A stretch of 64,000 nucleotides of DNA from Tubulanus polymorphus (Eukaryota > Nemertea > Palaeonemertea > Tubulaniformes > Tubulanidae), in contig NC_134029.1 in NCBI RefSeq assembly GCF_964204645.1, forward strand, positions 1,249,001 to 1,313,000. Reading direction: 5' to 3'. Positions within the stretch are counted from its first letter, which is position 1, and each line of letters starts with the position of its first letter. The notes below the pieces were generated by a model. The model made no database searches and was not told where the DNA came from. It saw only the letters and a list, made by a program, of their open reading frames with translations. Made by a program: the position numbers and the translations under genes. This document shows positions 24,601 to 34,900 of the stretch, one piece after another.

Positions 24601-26583
24601 CGTTCAGCTCCCCGGTGAGTGGTATGAAAGCGCTGACTGACGTCGGGAGTGTGCATATTGCAAATGCGAGTGAAACTGTTACAAGCATTATTGTTGTACG
24701 TTTGGATTTCGTAGTTTTCTTATCGGACGAAAGCATTTTTAAACCTCTGAATAACTGAATTATTATAGCAGAATTTGAGGTGAAAATCAAAACCAGAGGC
24801 AGGAAATAAACGTGGACAACGATTGCCATATTGAACACGAATTGGTTGAAAAGTTCATAATAACAACCGAATATTGGGAACGAGAAATATATCTTAATCG
24901 TCGGTAGAACGCATATAACTAACGTATTCAGTGCAGAAATTGAAACGATGACACAACGGGCGAATCTCGGTGTACATATCAAACGAGATGTGAACGGGAA
25001 GAGAACAACTGCCGCACGTTCTAGAGATATCGCTACTATTAACCACGAACTGGTAGAGCCCATAAATGACATTATAAATTCATAGATTTGACAACTGATC
25101 AGTGAATTCATGATGAATATAGGACCAGTGTTGACGCGCAAGAGAACAAACTGTAAAACAGGCATCAGTGTAAAATTGATGCAAAAAGTCAAATCACTGA
25201 GCGATAAAGCTATCAGATAGTTAGCGTAAGATAAACTGCGGAATCTACGACTTATCATTATCAGGAAAACGGCTACATTTCCGAAGGCGCTCATAAGGAA
25301 TATGATTGGTAGAGTACATAGTGATATTGTACGGTATCCATCGGACTTGTTCTCCACAGACATGAGGGCGATATAACTGAGATAAGGTCTGCCAAACTGC
25401 ATATGAGTAGAGTTCATTATTTCTGGTGGCACGAAGTTTTCTTCTCCTGAGCTCAGAAACATCGATTAGGGTACAAAGAACGAGATAGAATTATTGTCTG
25501 AATATTATTATGGATTGTCTTAATGAAATAAACTGGTTTTTTCTTCATTAATTTAGTTCCCTGTGTGCAGCAATTTCATAAATCTAACCACGCCAGAGCA
25601 ATATTGATTTAGATTTCTAAAATGGTTGGTTGAAACATGAATCATTTTTCTAATCCATGGTTAAAAATAATGGTGATACAGAATGGTTGACTCGATTAAG
25701 TTAGAATATAGAGTCAAATTAGTTCGTCTACAACGCGTTAACCGTGAAGCTATAAGCGAGAACCGTCGAAACAAGGTCCATTATAATCTTTAAACAGAAA
25801 AGAAGCCAATAAAGTAGAAAAACAATTAAGGCTTTAGAAATAAACATATTCCACACGAAGCACACAACATTAGCAAATTCAAGCCATTGTTAACTTTGTC
25901 TCTGTGCAAACCAGTTCTAACTCTATATTCGTGATTTATTTTAGCATGTGAACATAGGTCTGTATGGTGAAAGGAACATTTGAAAAGAATTCTATATAAC
26001 AGCCTTTAAACCAGACTGGAATTCTGTGTTTTTGTGACATGACAATTTCGATGTTCTAAATGATACATTCTACTAAATGATTGTATATGGGCTTAATATC
26101 AAACCAGGTAGATATATAAACATGTAGATAGTTGATAGATCGTGTTTGAAAGCTGTTTCTATTAATTAACGAGGTATGTTGATTATTGGTATATATTGGT
26201 TATCTAGGACTCTTACTCTAACAGAATCCAGTTCCACAGTCTGTCGGTTAGGTTTGACTTGAAGTTCATTACAAGACCCGCTTCCTCTGGTTATCAAATA
26301 AGTTCCCTATAGATGAAATTAGTTCATTGTTAATGTTCTAAATCTAGTCAAATCCTAACCGACAGCACCGGGACTGGGTCCTACCGATCAACGGAACCAA
26401 AATGGCACCATCTGATCATATTTAACACTAATTGTATCGTAGACAGGTTTCTTTTAATCTTACCGGAATATAGTAATGATCTTTGAAATAGGCTCGAATG
26501 AACGTATCCGCTATTGAAAATACTATTCCCAATATACAAATAAAAATGAAATATAAAACAGTAAAAGTTTGTGTAGTCGCCAT
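21675..26583 (-). CDS. Otop: Otopetrin-family proton channel, 5 exons
   Basis: Exons 26464-26583, 24127-24391, 23504-23667, 23041-23176, 21675-22618; all phases agree and give 542 aa. Diagnostic otopetrin strings include ALIHLIAYNVTLWC (exon 4) and YLYPCVVEYCIICAA (exon 5), with about twelve hydrophobic helices overall. Exon 1 (MATTQTFTVLYFIFICILG) and exon 2 (GIVFRVYMGLVALIAMLYLH) supply TM1-TM2. Otopetrins are proton-selective channels used in acid sensing (OTOP1 in sour taste) and in otolith/statoconia formation. Typical animal members run from about 550 to over 700 aa, so this is at the short end. Intron 1 (24392-26463) contains the complete GPCR copy 4 gene on the same strand. Exon 1 is the least certain part, since it rests on phase, hydrophobicity and splice signals rather than a diagnostic motif. 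Confidence 0.92.
24476..25417 (-). CDS. Orphan rhodopsin-like GPCR, family copy 4, nested in otopetrin intron 1
   Basis: Intronless receptor of 313 aa from the Met at 25417 (MNSTHMQFG, family start); an in-frame ATG at 25462 would add 15 residues. TM1 has SAFGNVAVFLIM, TM2 has the conserved D (SLSDLTF), then a Cys before TM3, the ERA variant of DRY, RTTIMLVTVS ahead of TM6, NFYIY for NPxxY, and GKEIRTYF in helix 8. It resembles copy 1 most in the N-terminus (LMSVENKS in both) and in the TFCINFTLMPVLQFV region. It lies entirely within the first otopetrin intron in the same orientation, so it needs its own promoter or it would be removed as intron from the otopetrin transcript. Confidence 0.9.
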   Translation of the reverse strand: MNSTHMQFGRPYLSYIALMSVENKSDGYRTISLCTLPIIFLMSAFGNVAVFLIMISRRFRSLSYANYLIALSLSDLTFCINFTLMPVLQFVLLRVNTGPIFIMNSLISCQIYEFIMSFMGSTSSWLIVAISLERAAVVLFPFTSRLICTPRFARCVIVSISALNTLVICVLPTIKIYFSFPIFGCYYELFNQFVFNMAIVVHVYFLPLVLIFTSNSAIIIQLFRGLKMLSSDKKTTKSKRTTIMLVTVSLAFAICTLPTSVSAFIPLTGELNEFYLDIFTQLHVCNYAINFYIYLLLGKEIRTYFIGKICRKR

Positions 26584-26874
26584 AGTTGACGATCGCTAAC
26601 GATCGTTTTATCACAGGTCGTGTGATCACCTGTAATCATCTGATATGAATTTATTTGACCCGGACATTGTGATAATGGTATCAGCGATATTTGTGTCCCC
26701 GTTGACTTATAAGAGTTTTCATTTTTGAAAATTATTCTTAGACATTTTCAAGGACTGGGCGTTTTGAATTGTTTTTATCACAGATGATTTGATCTTTTGT
26801 CTCATGTCCGATAAGACGCGCCGCCTTCTTATATCATAGCATTTAGGGAAATTTCAGTAATATAACTTTGACCT

Positions 26875-27146
26875 AATTGTCTCCTAGGAAAAATAACTAG
26901 ATACAATCTTATCCGCCGTTTCATTTTAAGATTATCGTGCGCTTGACCAGTCCGCTGAGCCACTATCACGTGACAAGAACGTGACCTTTTGACGTACATG
27001 CCACAATCTGGTTTTCACCAGAAAGATCAAAAACTGACCTATTTGGTCAATCTATAGATCGCGCATGAGCGGTCTGTGTAAGGTTCGTTTGTCGTCTCGA
27101 CCTGAACATGATCTCACAGACTGTGGTCACATAAGATTATAATGGG
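26875..27146 (+). repeat. Dispersed repeat, copy 2 of 2
   Basis: Matches 19159-19427 in the same orientation, with a few substitutions (for example GGTTTTCACC for GGTTTGCACC). It has a GGTTCG core that could be a decayed pol III B box, but no A box or A-tail was found. Confidence 0.8.
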
Positions 27147-27664
27147 ACCATCGCCATTTTAAATTCACTCATGAAACGATTCGAATTCAGCGAACTTTTC
27201 AAAAGATATTTGTGATTAGTGAATTATTTCCATATTCGTTGATGATACTAATTAGACTTTAGCCAAAACGTTGTTCAAATATATATCGGTATACACTGCT
27301 GTTAATTCAGAACTTTAGGCTGAATTATTGCGGGATTTCTATCGTATGTTCATTTTACACTGATATTGTGTAATCTCTCGACCTATGACCTTAATTCTGT
27401 ACGTCTATGGTAACTATCAATCTGGACAGGGGCTCTTATTTGAAGTTTGGGGGTGAACTGTGACTTAAGGTCATCCGGTATCCTCGGTACAACTGGAACA
27501 GGACGGTAAAAATAATTCCTAATTTCGTTTTCTTTTGTTCCCAGAACACCACGGAATTTATATTGCAACAAAAATAAACTGATTCATTTATTTCCTTGAG
27601 CTCCCCTACCGACCGCTATGATAGCACTTGAAATTAATTAACATTTATTAAATGATCACTATCA

Positions 27665-27838
27665 TCATCCTGTTTCCTCCGTTCCAGCAGATATTGCCGT
27701 TGATGACGATGACTCATCTGGAGCTGCCAAATTTAGACGAAGATGCAGCAATGAGAAAATCAAACGGTCGATGTATCCATGGTAACAAAGAGAAGCGTGG
27801 GAATATAATGTAACAGCGCCGTTCTGCAGCAATGCTTC
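27665..27838 (-). other. Possible terminal coding exon of an unidentified gene
   Basis: After a TTTATTCAG acceptor, 57 open codons run to a TGA (EALLQNGAVTLYSHASLCYH at the start, then DRLIFSLLHLRLNLAAP). Composition looks protein-like, but no upstream exon was found and the family is not recognised. Confidence 0.22.
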
Positions 27839-28862
27839 CTGAATAAATGCTGATGCATATACAATCAGTTACTGACAGGGAACCTATTCGTTTTTCTATA
27901 AGTTGTTTTCGTATGCATGAATCGTGTAAGTATAAACATCATTTACATTTTCCCGTTATATTTCTACGCGTAGAAATATGTGTTCTTTTCGATAACCACA
28001 CTGTATAGGTAGGTATCTCGAGTCTACCATACTAGGGAATTCATATTTGGCTTATGCATTTTTTTTGGAAGAGACATATTTGCCATTGGACTACGCTTAT
28101 ACTTTAAGGTAATCTTGCGCTGAAAAGTCCCTAGTAGCCTATATACAGGATCAGACACATAAAGTAAAGTAGCTTTCTTGCGTGTATATTTTCCGATTCA
28201 ATTCTAGTAGTTTGTTTTTAACTGATATTAAGCCTCTACCAACAGTAACGCAACGAGACGATAAGCTGTGTGTCTATCTATCAGTGCAATTTCATACGTG
28301 GCTTACTTGTTTATACGTGTATATTTTGTCATTCAATTCTTTTGCTTTGTTTCATTGGGAGAATTTCTTTCACGTGTTTGACTTGTATTAAACTACACTT
28401 TAATGTGTCTGTCCACTATCTGAATATCAAAAACCTTTAGCTAGGAAGAGAAACGAGTGGCGTTGTTTCCACCGATGCTATGATCGCTTTACAAAACTGA
28501 AACAGGTTTTCGAAATGTCTCATTGAAGAGCAACGAGACAAGACTATTGTGTCTGTCCGTTATCTGAATATTAAAAACCTTCAATCAGGAAGAGAAACGA
28601 GTGACGTTGTTTCCAAATCGATGCTATGAGCTTTTTTACAATACTGAAACAGGTTTTCGAAATGTCTCATTGAGTTGAGTCGAAACGCTAAGCGAAAATA
28701 TACTCGTAGGTGCATCTTAATTGTGGGGTTTTTTTAAGACCACCGTCCGTTACGTTGACTCAACTACGTATTAAGAAGACACATATTGACTGTATTTGGT
28801 TAATGAAACAAATTCTATTGAATTCTCGTTTTATTTTCCAGAATTGATAACAGGAATGCGCG

Positions 28863-30227
28863 ATGTTGTGCGATATTTTATTGCGAGGAAGAGGATCGCG
28901 CAAATATATCCGATGTTTCGCGCTATTGGGAATACTGTGTATGGTGATTATTTTACTGTTGCGGCGCTCGTCTAGCCGACGAAACCCGGGCGGAAAAACT
29001 GTCAAACTAATCAAAGATCCCGAATCCTACCCGACACAATGGAAATACATGTTCAACGATGAGTTGTTGGTATTTTCGGCATTTTCAGTCGACGCGCGCA
29101 CGAATGACCCGTATATCAGAGCTTTCGGATTGATTTCGAATAAATTCGACGATCTGTCCCCGTATTATTGCGTAGTTAACTATAGGCAAAACGGAAAGTT
29201 TTGCCCGACGAAAAGACAACGCCTAAAAATGCAGGAAATAGATTCTGAAAATCGGGGCTGGGCCTTCTTCCCGGTTTCTCTGAAATGTCCATTCGCGAGA
29301 GGAATGGATCCGGTATCGATAACTATAATAAAAGATTTGAACGATTGTCGTGAAAAGGATAACCTAGCTTGGGTCAAGGTCACCGAAACAGAGGCTCGAA
29401 CCGACGTAAAATTGAAAGATTTCGGGCTGTGTATTTTACCACCCGAAGGATTCGAAAGCGTCGGTCAGATTTTAGAAGTGATGGAACTGAACAGAATTTT
29501 AGGCGCCGATTTGATACTTTTGTACGACCAGGCGTGGAGAAAAACCGACCAGATCGTGCTCGCTTTACAGCATTATCTGAAAAGTGGAATTCTCGATATC
29601 GTCGACTGGCATCTTCCGTTAGACGCGCATGATAAGTTTCACCGACACGGTCAAACTGTGTTCCTAAACGACTGTCTTTATCGATTGAAGAATAAAGTGA
29701 AATACGTCGTGTATACGGACGTTGACGAGTTTCTAGTTCCGCTGAAACACTCCGATTGGCCGTCGATGATGGCGTATTTAGAACCCACTAACAAACACGT
29801 CGCTTCGTATCGAGTCGATGACTTGTATATGTTAGTTAAAGACCCAGCCGACAGGTGGCGGTGTAAAGACGAAACGGGTATAGAAAAGTTGACTTTCGAA
29901 TCCGAGGACGTGTGTCCTATGGTGCTGTCACATACCCTCGTCTTGCAGAGCAAGTTCTCCTACCCGTCTCACTCCAGATGTATTCTTCGTCCGGATAAAG
30001 TAAATCTCGTAACTGTTGATAAAAGTATCGAAACAATACCGGGTTTTACCGATAAAACGTTAAGTCGTGATTTAGTCGTTAGTTTCCACTACATCGACGA
30101 AGAGGAGGCGAAATGGTGGTTAGGCGACGAGTCGTTGATAAGCGCGAAAAAATACATGTATATGTTCGAATATAAGGAGGAACTGATAGCGTCGATTAAA
30201 GAAAATCTGAAACATTGGGACACGTAA
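28863..30227 (+). CDS. Glycosyltransferase family 92 (DUF23) enzyme, type II membrane protein
   Basis: Single coding exon of 454 aa. A short cytoplasmic stretch rich in Arg is followed by a signal anchor at about 18-33 (CFALLGILCMVIILLL) and RRSSSRR, as expected for a Golgi type II enzyme. The GT92 core begins with ELLVFSAFSVDARTND, then YYCVVNY, FFPVSLKCP, the block FGLCILPPEGFESVGQILEV, and YTDVDEF, whose D286-x-D288 is the DXD metal/nucleotide-sugar site. Late conserved parts are SHTLVLQSKFSYPSHSRCIL and VVSFHYID. The best-known member, C. elegans GALT-1, adds beta-1,4-galactose to core fucose of N-glycans. Which acceptor this one uses cannot be told from sequence; invertebrate genomes carry many paralogues. 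An acceptor-like TTATTTTCCAG 10-20 bp upstream of the ATG points to a spliced 5' UTR. Confidence 0.93.
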   Translation: MLCDILLRGRGSRKYIRCFALLGILCMVIILLLRRSSSRRNPGGKTVKLIKDPESYPTQWKYMFNDELLVFSAFSVDARTNDPYIRAFGLISNKFDDLSPYYCVVNYRQNGKFCPTKRQRLKMQEIDSENRGWAFFPVSLKCPFARGMDPVSITIIKDLNDCREKDNLAWVKVTETEARTDVKLKDFGLCILPPEGFESVGQILEVMELNRILGADLILLYDQAWRKTDQIVLALQHYLKSGILDIVDWHLPLDAHDKFHRHGQTVFLNDCLYRLKNKVKYVVYTDVDEFLVPLKHSDWPSMMAYLEPTNKHVASYRVDDLYMLVKDPADRWRCKDETGIEKLTFESEDVCPMVLSHTLVLQSKFSYPSHSRCILRPDKVNLVTVDKSIETIPGFTDKTLSRDLVVSFHYIDEEEAKWWLGDESLISAKKYMYMFEYKEELIASIKENLKHWDT

Positions 30228-31971
30228 TGAGGATTAAGAAAAATAATGCCTTGGTTTTCCTGATCGGCCGGGTCATTTTAAAAACCGGAAAAATTTGTAA
30301 TCAGTTCTTTTCAATAGCTGCCGAATCTGTTAGCTTGATCACGATGTCCACGGTAGATAGGCGGTTGACTGACTTTTTTGAGACGCTCCCTTGGTTGATA
30401 CGTTTTGTGTGCGGAGACACTCCCTTGGTTGAATTAATGATCTCAAATTCGAATCATTTTTACGAGTTCATTTTCAGAAATGTCTTTGATTTCAGTAGAG
30501 GAAAGCGGAATAAGTAACTAAGCTACAATTAATCTGAGGGTTTCGATAATTGATAAAAGCATAATCCGTATATATGAATAGTTATTTGTTTTCGCTAATC
30601 ATTTCTATACGGGTGGGGTTTTCAAACATTCCATAGTTATGCATGGTCTCATTATCTTCTCTGATATCATAGGAAGTTCAATAATATTCGGTGCTGCACT
30701 CGCTTTGTACGATTATATATTATACATTATATACCACACACTTCGTGCGATATTGTGTGTTTTAATAAGATAAAAGGCGCTGAACGAAGCGTAAATTGAG
30801 ATTTCATCTTTTGGCCTGGAGCCGCTTTTAGTTTCACAATTTCACACACCCTGTACATGCGTAATCACTCAATCGATAAACGTATCTATGCACAATATTC
30901 AAAAACCCTAAAAAATATGAACATGAATAAATGAATGATTATTTTATGCATAAATGATTGTGTTTGCTCGAAGGGGATTCTACGTCACTTGCATTCGCAG
31001 TCTCGGAATTTATTCCGTTTTGACTGATATTTTTCACAAGAGAAACGATCATAAGTTTAGTCGAAACTGTTAAAATCATCAACTTTAGGTTTGAATTTTG
31101 AAATACTGAGATAAATACTCGAGTCTACCAGTCATTAGTGTAGCGTGTCTGTACGATTCACACCACTTACATTTCTCAATAGGTTTATTTCGTTTGGAAG
31201 ACGTGAAATCAGTTTCAATAACTTGTAGTGTTCTGTATGAAACCAATAAATTCATTTATCAAGTTTTATCGTTTGTGTTTGATGTTCGTAAAAGCGAATT
31301 GATTTTTACATTTATGGCGGTTCATTCACCTGATGAAGCTACTACCTGTATACATTTAGTAGCGAAAGCTCGTGCGTCAAATTAGTACTACTCGTCTCAT
31401 TCGTAACGAAATAATTCTTTTCAATATTATGTCATCAAGTCCGAACCTGTTGAAAATGAGTCAAGCCCGAGATACAACAACAACGATTTTAAGATGTACA
31501 TTCAGTATTTTATATTTTCTTATTCAAACATTTTTCCAAAAATACAGGATGAAAGAAGATTAATACAACCTACAGTAGAACTCATTTCAGTTTTCGTCAG
31601 ATAATTTTTCACATAACTGGAGTCATTTTCGGCCCGGAATCTGTATTTCAAACTCATTTCATAAAGTGTAATGTCTTTATTTGAATTCAAATCATCAACA
31701 AAATGATCGTCCCAATAACGATGACTTGAGCAGCGGGTTTCACGATACTTGTATTCAACACAACGCATTTTCTGCTATATCAGTCTTATGTATTATATGT
31801 GTAAAGAGCGACACTGTTCATAGAATCAATTATCTCATACAGAGATATTCAATAAGTCGAGTACAGCGCGGTGTCTTCCATACAAATTAGAACATCAATA
31901 GCTCAGATCAGAATACACGTAATATCTGCATCAATAATAATCACACAATCCACCGGTGATTATAACACAGC
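30228..31971. other. Intergenic stretch between GT92 and TAF7
   Basis: AT-rich. Several short open frames (for example at 31194-31385 and 31520-31768) show no domain, no supporting splice structure and no conserved composition. I see no gene here. Confidence 0.55.
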
Positions 31972-34900
31972 TCACACCTGATTCAACATGGCCGCCAATA
32001 ATTCATACTGAAAATAAAACAATTCATTATACGTACTACATTTAGAAAGATACCATTCATAACTTTAAAATTTATTGTAGAAAAACAGGTAAAAAAGAAC
32101 AGCGAATTCATTGCTTAATTCGTCGTAGGTGTGCGAATCATTTTTTTGACAACTCATCCAAATTACGACTTACAACTAGCAAATTGAATTATAAATCCAA
32201 ATTGGGATTCCAGAAACTTATCAAAATGAGAACTAAAGCGAGTTTGACCTCAACATTGTAGCGAATATTTACCTCTTTCTGCTTTTCTTGTTCTTCATGA
32301 ATCAATTCATCCAGAACGTCTTGGAATCTTTGCTGAAACACAAACACAACATTCAATAAATTTCCGACGATTGAATTTCTAAATGAGATTCAGCGAATTC
32401 TATTATTACCCGTAAAGCCAGATTATCAATGGCTGAGATTTCTGCCTCTTGTTTCTGGCGCTGTTCTTTTAATTCTTGAAGCTGTTGACCCAATTCTGAC
32501 AATTTCATCTCCAACTCAGCTACGGAAAAACAAAGAAATAAATCTGTTTTAAAATCATTTCTTACGGATTAAGAATTTCAGATTCGTGTTTATGATTCTT
32601 ACTGTTATCGACCGACATTTGTGATACATCGAGGTCGTCAGTTTGTGGAACGGTTTCATCTCTTACAGCCCCTCCTCCTTCTTCATCATCTTCACTATCC
32701 ATAATATTCACATCTTTATCATCATCTTCCTCTTCACTACTGCTCACTTCACCGAATATATGCTCAGCTATGGAAACAAATGGACATTAATAATAAAACT
32801 CGAGAATGAACCAAAGGAGTTAAGATCCCTAGAACTCAATTCGGATCTTTTGACTTGAGAGTGATATCTGAGTTTGATCGTACAGTAGACTCCGCTCAAG
32901 TCTGATCTTTTGACTTGAGAGTGATATCTGAGTTGGATGGTACAGTAGACTCCGCTCAAGTCTGATCTTTTGACTTGAGAGTGATATCTGAGTTTGATGA
33001 TACAGTAGACTCCGCTCAAGTCTGATCTTTTGACTTGAGAGTGATATCTGAGTTGGATGGTACAGTAGACTCCGCTCAAGTCTGATCTTTTGACTTGAGA
33101 GTGATATCTGAGTTTGATGATACAGTAGACTCCGCTCAAGTCTGATCTTTTGACTTGAGAGTGATATCTGAGTTTGATGATACAGTAGACTCCGCTCAAG
33201 TCTGATCTTTTGACTTGAGAGTGATATCTGAGTTTGATGATACAGTAGACTCCGCTCAAGTCTGATCTTTTGACTTGAGAGTAATATCTAAGTTTGATGA
33301 CACAGAAGACTCCGCTCAAGTCTGATCTTTTGACTTGAGGGTTATATCTGAGTTGGATGGTACAGTAGACTCCGCTCAAGTCTGATCTTTTGACTTGAGA
33401 GTTATATCTGAGTTGGATGGTACAGTAGACTCTGCTCAAGTCAGATCTTTTGACTTGAGAGTTATATCTGAGTTGGATGATACAGTAGGAAAAAATAAGT
33501 CCGGCTTGAGAACTTCATGTTTTGTTGGTCGAGCTGATAAGATCTGATTGGAGCAGAGTCTATTGAAGCAGTGATTAGTATATTTTACCGAGGTTAGTGC
33601 TGCTGTCAGCGTGAGATATTACACTCGGTTCATTCGTTGTTTCTCCTTTTAATCTTTCACCGGGAGCCGAATCATCGTCATAAATTATTTCCCATTTAAC
33701 ATCAATAGCTTCGTTATCAGCGCGGAATAAACGCTTCACTTCCTTCTCAATATCCGGCTGTTCTGTGTACTAGAAACAATAATCAGTGAAAATACTGCGA
33801 TAGAGAGGAGGGTGGCATTATTACCCAAATAAACTGAAGGGACACATCATTACGGTATCCAGGCAAACTGACATCATTCAAATAAACATCATAAGTAAAT
33901 TACCACATGAAAATCCCATTAAAACTTACATTTTTCTGTAGAGTTTTTCTGAATCGTTTTTTTCTGACGTTTTTTAGGGGTGGAGTAACTGAAATAATAA
34001 CAGTATGTTTAATACAGAGAGCGTACTGTGCAGGTACACGGTGTACTACTGTGCAGGTACATGGTGTACTACTGTGCAGGTATAAGGTGTACTACTGTGC
34101 AGGTACACGGTGTACTACTGTGCAGGTACACGGTATACAACTGTGCAGGTACACGGTGTACTACTGTGCAGGTACACGGTGTACTACTGTGCAGGTACAC
34201 GGTGTACTACTGTGTACCCGGTAGGTACACGGTGTACTACTGTGCAGGTACACGGTGTACTACTGTGCAGGTACACGGTGTACTACTGTGTACCCGGTAG
34301 GTACACGGTGTACAACTGTGCAGGTACACGGTGTACTACTGTGCAGGTACACGGTGTACTACTGTGCAGGTACACGGTGTACTACTGTGTACCCAGTAGG
34401 TACACGGTGTACTACTGTGTACCCAGTAGGTACACGGTGTACTACTGTGCAGGTACACGGTGTACTACTGTGTACCCGGTAGGTACACAGTGTACTTCTG
34501 TGTAACCGGTAGGTACACGGTGTACTACTGCGCAGGTACACCGTGTACTACTGTGCAGGTACACGGTGTGCGTGGTGTTCTATAGGCCTAATACTGACGT
34601 CCGTGAGGATAGCGAAATTTTCTATCTTTATCTTTGTCTTTTTTCGATTGAGTTTCTTCATCAGCGCTGTCACTTGTATCAGCATCTTCTTTACACAATA
34701 ACATCTAAAACACAAACACACACGTACATTAAACACTTGATCCAGTTTCACAGTTCAGGAATCATCCGAGGTTTTAAATCGGTTCATTAGTCAAATTTCA
34801 ACCCAGAAAATTCTGTGGATCTAGGTCCTGAATATATCAGTGATTTCAATATTTACCTGGCAAATATCAGCAGTTTTATAAAATGTTTTTTTATCCGTGG

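Larger units (their letters stand above)
26584..28862. other. Intergenic stretch between otopetrin and GT92
   Basis: Contains the dispersed repeat above, a possible minus-strand exon at 27665-27838, and a roughly 130-bp direct duplication (28404-28545 and 28548-28678, both with GAAACAGGTTTTCGAAATGT). The GT92 start is preceded by TTATTTTCCAG at about 28842, which suggests a 5' UTR intron. Confidence 0.5.

Noticed and set aside
31194-31890. Cluster of short frames between GT92 and TAF7
   Set aside because: No splice-supported structure, no recognisable domain, AT-rich composition.
32768-33439. 223-codon open frame as a protein gene
   Set aside because: It is wholly made of a 60-bp minisatellite inside TAF7 intron 6; the period is divisible by three, so openness is automatic.
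33907-34541. Several 60-131-codon frames on both strands
   Set aside because: By-products of the 23-bp minisatellite in TAF7 intron 4; repeated in several frames.
32840-34570. CRISPR-like array
   Set aside because: Repeats are contiguous with no unique spacers, in introns of an animal gene.
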